The notes under the pieces: generated by a model
The model's database searches: none
Told to the model about the DNA's origin: nothing
Seen by the model: the letters and a program-made list of their open reading frames with translations, nothing else
Translations under genes and position numbers: made by a program
Shown here: in pieces, positions 56,869-64,000 of the stretch
How positions within the stretch are numbered: the stretch's first letter is position 1
How the letters are laid out: each line of letters starts with the position of its first letter
Origin: Galbula dea
Lineage: Eukaryota > Chordata > Aves > Piciformes > Galbulidae
Reading direction: 5' to 3'
Assembly: GCA_013399015.1 (NCBI GenBank)
Contig: VWZX01010896.1
Span: 1-64,000 of the forward strand
Length of the DNA stretch: 64,000 nucleotides

Positions 56869-59800
56869 CTGCAGGTACAAACACATCATTATCCAGGAGC
56901 CAGACTGCTAGATCTCGACCATCTGGGAAGCCAATTGCAGCAAACAGGCTCAGAGCCATAGCCACGGTGGCCACTGCTCCCCCAGCTCTTCCCAGGGAGC
57001 TTAACTCCAGCTGAGATGTGGAAAGGGATTCAACAGGCACAGGATGCTGAGCTGGAAACCAGCACCAAAAAAACCCCAAACCCCAGAGCCAGTCTGTTTC
57101 AAGAGGGTTGTACATCTTCTCCTTCAACAACCAAAGCAGCCACACAAAGGCTCAGCTCCTTCAGGGCACCTGTTAGGTACCTCTGGGCTTGCCTGGCTAC
57201 AGAATACCTGTTAATGCTACACAGATAGATGTTTCTGCTGGTTCAGCTCTGCAAACCCTGCCCAAGATTCCCAGGGATGCAGAAGGGACATGGAGGAGTT
57301 CAGAGGGACTGGAACAACAGACCCTGGGAAATGAGGATTGTGTTTGCAGCTCTGCAGGACCCTGCTAGGAGATACCTCCAGTCTCTATTTCCTCTCCTTG
57401 CTTTGTCCTGTGCTTTTGGATGTTACTCTGCTCACACCTGTCTCTTATCCCAAGCCTGTAGGCCACCTGAGCTTCCCCCCAGAGCCATGGGTACCTGATG
57501 AAGCTGGCAATGTAGACGTTGACAAAGGTGGCCATCAGGTACTGGCAGTCGAAGCGATCCATGATGCCCCCGTGCCCTGGGATGGTGTTGGCAAAGTCCT
57601 GTGCAAAGCAGAAGGGATTGCCTTTAGCAGTTTCAAATGTCCCTCACCTGGCCTTGCTTCTGTTCCTCTGGGCATGACACTCAGAGCCTTGCTCTGCTTC
57701 TTCCCAGCAGGCAGGCTAAGATGACATTGTGTTTAACCTCTCCCTGTTTACAGAAGTTGTTCCTTTATGAGAACTACCAGGCCTGAGGGACACCAAGGCT
57801 TAACTCAGATCTGTCACTCAAAGGCCAAGGAAGGCTCCTGTTTACCTCCTGCAATCCTGTGTTGCCTTTCAAGGCATCTCAACTGAACACAGACTGTCTG
57901 CACCTAAAACCAGCCTGCAAGACATCAAGGAAAGCCTCAGATTGCCAAATTTCCTGACTGAGTCTCTCTTCCTCTACCTCAAGTTCTGCACCAAAGCAGG
58001 GTTTAGAGTATCCCAGCTGGAGTGCTAAGGTCTCTCCCCATCCAGTCACAACCACTGGATCCTGCTCCAGCATTTTACCTGTAACCCAACAACCTTCCCC
58101 TCCCTTCCCCAAGCGTTCAGCCTGCCAGCCCCTGGAGCACAGGAACTGCTGAGGGTGCTTCCAACTACTGCAGATGGGAATGATCTTCACCATCTCACCT
58201 TGATTTTGAAGGCTCTCTTAAACCCACTGGCAAAGAAGCCCCCGAAGGGCCCGATGAGGGAGGCGAAGGTCGAGAGGGCGATGCTGTGGATCTGGAAGGG
58301 GTACATCCGGACTGTCTTCTGCAGGGAGGAACACTGTCAGAGGAGGCAGCACTCACCACCCCCTGCCCTTCCTTCTCTACTCTCCAGGCTTCAGCTCAGT
58401 TGCTTTTCAAGTGGTTTAACATGGACCTGCACAAAACTCCCCCTGTACCTAGATGCAGCACCACCCCTCGCCACGCTCCTTCAGAAACCATCCCAGCCCT
58501 GAGCTCTCTGTGTTCCTGTCCCAGTAAGACAGAGCCATTAAAGAGAGAGAGAGAGTCCTACCCAGCCCACCACGGACTGCAGCACCAGGGGGATGTTGTA
58601 CTCCTGCAGCTGGAACAGCTCAGATGGCTCACAGTCCACGGTGAAGCTGTTGGTGTCGTTGTTGAACTCCACGGGGCAGGTGAAGCAGCGGTACCCAGAC
58701 ATCACGTAGGACAGCTCCAAGGAGAGGCAGACACCCAGGGCAAGAAAGCAGGATTAGTATTTTCCTGAGCAATGCAGCAGAGCTGAGCTGAAGGGAAAAG
58801 GCCACTCAAGGAGACACAGCAAGGAGGGAGCCATGTCCCCAGCTTCATTAAGAAGATTACTCTCCTGAGAAGCAGTAATTGGCTAAGGGCAGAGGAAGCA
58901 TTTCTGTTCAGCAAGTGATCAGAGCCCTGTACAAGCAGGCTGAGACAGGCTGCACCACTCAGCTCAGAGGATGGAAACGACCAGACACAGAGAGAAAACA
59001 TTCCAAGAGTGAATCCCCCCCCACAGCCCTTGGACCAGTGCAGAGCATTCATCCAAGGGCAGCAAGAGCACATTTCAAGGTTAATTATTGTAATGAAGCT
59101 GTCACAAGGTCTAACAAGGCCTAAAAACCTGCTCAAGTACTCAGCTCCATCTGCAGGATCTGCACACAGCATAGAACACAGCCATGGACCAGCTCAGATC
59201 CTGGCTGGTGAGGAAAAACTGAAGGCTCTGACAGGAGCTGGGAGAGTTTAGTGACTGTGGTTTAGGCAAAGCACTGTGCCCCCAGGAAGGGAAAGTCAAT
59301 GGCACAAGCACCATGACTGTCACTTACCAGCAATCCAAACAAAACAGTGGCAAAAAACCCTCCAATAAAGCCCTCCCAGGTCTTCTTTGGGGAGAGCTGC
59401 CAGAGAGAGAGAGAGAAGGAGGTGACCACAAACCCTACCTCTCCACACACCCTCCCCACCTGAGAACTGCTGGGGCAAACACAAAGAGGTGCCAGCACCC
59501 AGTAGATAAAGAGTCTGGTCAGAAGCTGACACTCAACATCTCAGCATGCAACAATTCATGGAGCTTCCCAGCCTCCAAGGCTGGGATCAGACCCAGGTGA
59601 ATCTGGAGGCTTGCTTCAGAGCCACAAGAAGCCCCAGAAGCCCCACACAGGCCTAAGACCCAAGGAGGCCACACTGCAACTTCTGTCCCAAACCTTGATG
59701 AGCGGCGTGCGGCCGAAGAAGAAGCCAAACATGTATGCCATGATGTCATTGCAGATCACACAGGAGATGGGGACAATGAACCTACAGGAGAAGCAGCAAA

Positions 59801-62800
59801 CCACCAACATCAGGCATGTCCAGAGCTTAACCAAATGAGCAATGTCTTTTGAAGATGCTTTGCAGTGCCATCACATCCATGTCTTCCCCTCCAGTGCAAT
59901 GCAAGGAGCAACCACTTGAAGCTCCTAAGGAAACCTGGGGGTTACTCTACTGTTCTGGACTAAGAAGAGGTTGTGTGTCCAGACTGGCCTGCTTTAAGTG
60001 CACTTGCTTTGCATGGGATTGTCTGAGCAGCTCTTAAACCCATGCAGGACACCCCAAGAATTACTGTCTGAGCTGGAAAGGACCCAACAGGATCAAGTCC
60101 AGCTCTTAAACCCATGGAAGACACCCCAAGAACTACTGCCTGAGCTGGAAGGGATCATCAAGTCCAGCTCTTAAACCCCTGGAGGACATCCCAAGAACCA
60201 CATCAGGTGCCTGGGAAGGTTTTACCATACATGACATGCTGTTGGACACTCTCCCCCCAAGAGAAGCTGCAGCTGAGCTGTCAGCAGGTGACTCCCACAG
60301 CACCCTGGGCTGGTTGGGACACGCACAGGAACATGCAATCTTAAAGTGGCCAAAATTAGTTCCTGGCCCTGCTGCTTTTGGGAAGATCACCAAAGGGGCT
60401 TCCCCTCTGCAGAGCAGTGGGGCTAAGGGCCCAGGTTGCAGTCTCCTTCCTTTCACAGTGCTGCTTTTAAGAGGATGCTGGCGTTGCCCCAAATCAGGTA
60501 CTGAGCAGCACTTCACACCCATCTGCTAGATGTGGGTAAAAAGAGAAAGCACCTGCAGGAGCTTGATGCTGCCTGAAAGGTCCCTGCACCTCACAGCAAT
60601 TTTCAGGTGCCCTCTGCACTGCTCAAGCAGAAGAAAGCAAGTGCTAAGTCACTGAGGTATCACCCAATCTTCTGCTTTTCTGCTCTGAAGAGGTTGGTTC
60701 CTCACAGGAAGCACCTTCCCTCTGGCCTTTTGGGTTGTTAAACAACAGCTTTAACTCAACACACAGGGATTGGTTTCAGGCTGCAGAAACCAAAGCCACT
60801 CAGAGCACACAGCAACTCACCAGATCATTCCTTCAAAGAGGTTGTGAATGATGAGGTGGGACTGGGTAACAACAATGAGCAACGTCACGTGGGTCCATCC
60901 AAACTGCAAGAGAAGACAGCATGAAGCCCACCCTGCCCAGAGACACTGCCCACAGCCATTGCTGGCACAGAGCAGATGCTGCTAGCAACCTCTCTGGCTG
61001 AGAAGAGCTCATGCACAGGGGCACTTCTGGCACGGACCTTCCCCAGAACCACCAAGAGTCCCAAAGAGCAGGAGACCGTCACCTGCAGTTACCTATGGGC
61101 ATGTTCTTCAGCCCAGGCCCTGAGGTGACCTCCATTGCAAGGACTTCTGCTGGACCAAATGCCCTTCAGTCCACCCCTATCCCACACACCTCACTCTGCT
61201 TTCTAACTACAGAGGAAGAGGAGAAGGCTGACAGATATCTAAGCCATAGTGTTGTGTGCTGAACGAACTGCAAAGCAAAACTGTGTCCACGGTCAGACAG
61301 GAGCAATGCCTTCCTGACCTCTGGGAACACACAGCCAGCTAACCCTGGTGCTGATCTACCCTCAGGACAAGAGGCAAACAGCTCTCTGCAGTCCTCTCAG
61401 CTTGCAGGAGGTTTCTTAACAGCATCCACCAGGGCAGAGAGGAAAGAACACGTATTGCAGAGAGACCTGGCCAGAGCCAGCTTCCTAAAAACCACAGTCT
61501 GCTCACAGAAACTTTCCTTCCAGGCAGCATCACAGAGCACAACCAGCACAGAAGCATCTACTGACACACCATCCTCTGCACAACATTTGCAAGCAGCCCA
61601 CATCATTCCTTCTTCTGCCTCCAACTAGGGGCAGCCAGGTCCATGCCAGTTAGCCTTACCATGTAGAACTGGAGGCGGTAATGCTTCTTCACCAGGCTCA
61701 GCACAAACATGCAGAAACCTGAGGGGAGGCAGAGGAACAGGAGAGGGTGGGAATGGATCCTCAACAGTAAGAAACACTCTGTTTTACCATGACATTGCCC
61801 AGCTCCTTAGGACTTCACCTGAGTAAAGCAGCAATGTGGAGTGAGAGAAGGCACTGCTCTGGAAGCCACAAAATATCACTGCCTACAGGGAACACTTGGG
61901 CAGCCTGGCTGCCCCACCAGGGCACAGAGCTGGCTTCTGCAGAGCCTGATGGAAGAGACAGCCTGGCTGCCCCACCAGGGCACAGAGCTGGCTTCTGCAG
62001 AGCCTGATGGCAGAGGCTGGCCACCACCGCTCTAACAACGCAGCCAAGTCAGGGCAGAGATGGTTTCTTAGGGACACTGCACTGGACAGAACACTCAGGA
62101 CAAGAGCAGTTGGAGCAGATTCCTGCTGTCCAGCCCAGGGAACACTCAGCACCAGAAGATGTCTGACCTGTGAGGTACAGGGCAAAGGAAATGAAGCGGT
62201 GGTATCTGCTGAGGATCCGCAGGGGCTCCTCCCGCTGCACCAGGGTGAAGAAATAATCAGTGACAGTCTCCCCATAGAAGAAGTAGTTGACACAGAGCAG
62301 GAAGTACCTGGGGAGGATGCAGATGCTCATTAGCAGGAACCCTACAAGGCTTCTGGGGAAACCCAGCAAGTCCCTGAGGTCTTTCCCCTGCCCTGGAACA
62401 CTGCGAAAGGCTTTCTGTAAGTGACAGCCACAGCTTCACCTCCCCCAGCCTGGCCATGGCAGCTCCACCTAAAGGTAGTGGCTGCCTCCCTCAGCTCCAC
62501 TTTGGGATGGATCCCATTGATGGGGTTTGCCTTCTGCCTTTGGGGCAGGCCTCTGCCACCTTCTGCATCCCAAACACACCCACCTGTGCCTCCTGGAGTG
62601 CTGCTCCTGCCCCCTCCCCAGCCTTATGGCCCCATTTGCAGCTCTCCTCCACAACCACCTGAGGAATCCCATCCCACCTGAACAACCAAGTCCTCCACCT
62701 CTAAGAGGTGATGCCTGCCACTGCTGCCCCTTGCCCAGAGCAGGGGCTTCAAACCTCTGCACATCATTAACAGGACAAATCTGATCCATACAGGCTCTTT

Positions 62801-63841
62801 CAAGGTGGGGGTTGGTCTCTTCTCAGGAACGAGCAATAGGGCAAGACAAAATGGCCTGAAATTGCACCAGGGGAGGATTGGGTTGGCCATGAGGAACAAT
62901 TCTTTCCCCAGAAGGGTTGTCAAGGCCTGGCCCAGGCTGCCCAGGTGGTGTCATCATCCCTGGAGGGGTTTCAAAGCCCTGGAGCTGTGGTGCTGAGGGC
63001 CATGGTGCAGTGGTGACCTGGCAGTGCTGGGTTGGCCTTGATAATCTGAAGGGTCTTTTCCAACCTCATTAATTCTGTGATTCTATGATATTGAGCTATC
63101 AGGGTTTGTGGGGGCTCTTCCTTTACAAGAGCTGCTAATATCTGGCACTGGTCAGCACACAACCATCCCAGGGTCTCTAGTTTGGAGGCAGGCAGATGAT
63201 TCCCTTGCTGCCTGCCTGCAGTGGGATGAAGCTTTCCTCCTGCCCACAAGCCTGTGAGGGGAGCAGCCCCTTACTCACCAGCTGAGTGTCCTGAACCAGG
63301 GCAGGTCATATGAGTGGTACACATTGTAGCCAATAGTGATAATCTCATGGAAACATTTGATCTGGACACACATCACCTGCACAAAAAGACACCCAGGAGC
63401 TGTAAATCATCTTGGCTAAAGATCTCTTTCCTCAAGGAGATAAAAACCCATGCATGTGCAGAGCAGAGGATACTTTAGCAGCCACTATCAGTCTGGCAGG
63501 AGTCTCCTAAGCCGACATGGGAAGCTCACCACGTTGCTTTTCCCTCCCCTCTCTTCTGCAGGAGGTTTCTGACAAGCCCTTGTGTTAGTTCCAGCTGCAG
63601 CCAAGTGCTGACCAGCAGGGCAGGTGCTCACAGATTCCTTCCAGGGTTCCTCCAAGCAAGCTGAGTAAGAACCTGTAAACTATGAGGCTCTGAGCTGCCC
63701 ACCCCAGCAATGTGAACCTGGAGGCATCTCCCTGGAGCACTTACTATTGTCATCAAGACCAAGGGTCCCAGGTAGATGATGATGAAGAAGAAGGTGATCA
63801 TTGCCAGAGTGAGGATGCCTCTCACCCACCAGTTCTTCCAT
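56739..63841 (-). CDS. CDS2: Phosphatidate cytidylyltransferase, CDS2 type (5' end off window)
   Basis: Integral ER enzyme that makes CDP-diacylglycerol from phosphatidic acid and CTP for phosphatidylinositol synthesis. Eleven coding exons on the minus strand: 63841-63745, 63376-63279, 62307-62168, 61718-61660, 60903-60821, 59781-59694, 59396-59328, 58714-58562, 58318-58199, 57598-57495 and 56868-56739, all in phase, 379 complete codons plus stop. This equals human CDS2 from RWKNWW to the end. The CDS signature is intact: SGFKRAFKIKDFANTIPGHG followed by GIMDRFD. Seven or so hydrophobic segments are visible (for example LAMITFFFIIIYLG, WFIVPISCVICNDIMA). CDS2 rather than CDS1 is indicated by GYNVYHSYDLPWF, GETVTDYFFTLVQREEP and YVMSGYRCFTCPVEFNNDTN. 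The N-terminal cytosolic exon or exons lie beyond 64000. Not a neighbour of ARHGAP25 in human. Confidence 0.96.
57495..57598 (-). CDS. CDS2: CDS2-type coding exon
   Basis: 104 nt between GCACAG and GTACCC. Encodes DFANTIPGHGGIMDRFDCQY and LMATFVNVYIASFI; carries the Asp residues of the catalytic signature. Confidence 0.96.
58199..58318 (-). CDS. CDS2: CDS2-type coding exon
   Basis: 120 nt between CTGCAG and GTGAGA. Encodes KTVRMYPFQIHSIALSTFAS, then GPFGGFFASGFKRAFKIK, the first half of the catalytic signature. Confidence 0.96.
58562..58714 (-). CDS. CDS2: CDS2-type coding exon
   Basis: 153 nt between CTTGGAG and GTAGGA. Encodes SYVMSGYRCFTCPVEFNNDT and LFQLQEYNIPLVLQSVVGW, the loop that separates CDS2 from CDS1. 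Confidence 0.94.
59328..59396 (-). CDS. CDS2: CDS2-type coding exon
   Basis: 69 nt between TGGCAG and GTAAGT. Encodes LSPKKTWEGFIGGFFATVLF and GLL, the conserved SPKKTWEG motif. Confidence 0.96.
59694..59781 (-). CDS. CDS2: CDS2-type coding exon
   Basis: 88 nt after CTGTAG, with a weaker donor GTTTGG. Encodes FIVPISCVICNDIMAYMFGF and FFGRTPLIK. Confidence 0.95.
60020..60205 (+). repeat. Three tandem copies of a unit of about 65-75 bp
   Basis: The blocks CAGCTCTTAAACCCATG, GACACCCCAAGAA and ACTGCCTGAGCTGGAA occur three times in order in an intron of the CDS2-type gene. GAGCTGGAAGGGATCATCAA resembles a CR1 tail, so a CR1 fragment may have been amplified in tandem. Confidence 0.75.
60821..60903 (-). 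CDS. CDS2: CDS2-type coding exon
   Basis: 83 nt between TTGCAG and GTGAGT. Encodes FGWTHVTLLIVVTQSHLIIH and NLFEGMI. Confidence 0.95.
61660..61718 (-). CDS. CDS2: CDS2-type coding exon
   Basis: 59 nt between CCTCAG and GTAAGG. Encodes FCMFVLSLVKKHYRLQFYM. Confidence 0.95.
61901..62010 (+). repeat. 58-bp tandem duplication
   Basis: CAGCCTGGCTGCCCCACCAG and the following bases recur 58 bases later with almost no difference over 52 bases, in an intron of the CDS2-type gene. Recent duplication or assembly artefact. Confidence 0.88.
62168..62307 (-). CDS. CDS2: CDS2-type coding exon
   Basis: 140 nt between CCCCAG and GTCAGA. Encodes YFLLCVNYFFYGETVTDYFF, TLVQREEPLRILSRYH and RFISFALYLT. Confidence 0.96.
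62795..63091 (+). mobile_element. CR1 LINE with complete 3' tail (CDS2-type intron)
   Basis: Plus-oriented: GGATTGGGTTGGCCATGAGG, CCTGGCCCAGGCTGCCCAGG, TCCCTGGAGGGGTTTCAAAG and the end ATTCTGTGATTCTATGA. The best preserved 3' end in the window. Confidence 0.93.
63279..63376 (-). CDS. CDS2: CDS2-type coding exon
   Basis: 98 nt between GTGCAG and GTGAGT. Encodes VMCVQIKCFHEIITIGYNVY and HSYDLPWFRTLS. Confidence 0.96.
63745..63841 (-). CDS. CDS2: CDS2-type coding exon (first in window)
   Basis: 97 nt between GGCCTAG and GTAAGT, phase 2 to 0. Encodes WKNWWVRGILTLAMITFFF and IIIYLGPLVLMTI, the first membrane segment. Probably exon 3 of 13 by analogy with human. Confidence 0.95.
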
Positions 63842-64000
63842 CTAGGCCAGAGAGAAGGAAAGACATTAGAGAAAGTCAAGACAAGGCAAGGAAGCAGGGC
63901 AGCTCTTCTGCTCTCTGCACATCACAGGAAGGAAGCTGAGCCCTGGAAACCCCAAGTTTCCTTGCAGAGCTGCAGAGAGACCTTGATCCACCGATGAAGA

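Noticed and set aside
63860..64000. Possible upstream exon of the CDS2-type gene at the right edge
   Set aside because: The edge sequence has GT dinucleotides, but no reading frame joins to a recognisable CDS2 N-terminus; the real exon is probably beyond the window.

Overview
The window is bird nuclear DNA, and every gene in it can be placed by exon-by-exon translation. The evidence for a bird is the spliced vertebrate genes with short introns and at least eleven 5'-truncated CR1 LINE fragments. Several of these end in the avian CR1 tail (TTCCAACC...ATTCTGTGATTCTATGA). Two undetermined bases (N at 7097 and 39205) suggest a draft assembly. Several CR1 copies are very alike, which hints at a lineage with recent CR1 activity; the species cannot be named from sequence alone.

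Layout, left to right. (1) 1-9840 holds a head-to-head gastrokine pair. GKN1 is on the minus strand (start codon 3039, TATA box 3091-3097; the 3' end is unresolved at the left edge). GKN2 is on the plus strand (TATA box 6226-6232, start 6301, stop 9682, poly(A) signal 9833). Both encode small secreted BRICHOS proteins and share the same exon plan. (2) 9840-20690 is non-coding and includes clusters of GATA, T-box and E-box motifs that could be heart enhancers. (3) 20691-26050 is BMP10: two coding exons, 425 residues, plus strand, with a complete furin site and a seven-cysteine growth-factor domain. (4) 26050-38198 is non-coding and rich in CR1, with one homeobox/GATA/E-box motif cluster at 31965-32008. 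(5) 38199-49532 is ARHGAP25 on the minus strand (11 coding exons: PH, RhoGAP, C-terminal coiled coil). Its tenth exon carries an apparent frameshift exactly at the N and a CCCCAG repeat, most likely a sequencing error. (6) 53560-64000 is a CDP-diacylglycerol synthase of CDS2 type on the minus strand. It has 11 coding exons in the window, the first one or two lie off the right edge, and the probable 3' UTR reaches the poly(A) signal at 53560.

GKN1-GKN2-BMP10-ARHGAP25 reproduces the gene order and relative orientations of human 2p13.3 (mirrored). The CDS2-type gene is not a neighbour there: in human, CDS2 lies on 20p12 beside PROKR2, while PROKR1 lies beside ARHGAP25. The junction is therefore either a rearrangement or a retained extra paralogue. 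The genes do not form one pathway. The gastrokines are stomach mucosal proteins, BMP10 is a cardiac/hepatic TGF-beta ligand, ARHGAP25 is a Rac GAP of blood cells, and the CDS enzyme makes CDP-diacylglycerol for phosphoinositide synthesis. I found no rRNA, tRNA, CRISPR or other RNA gene.
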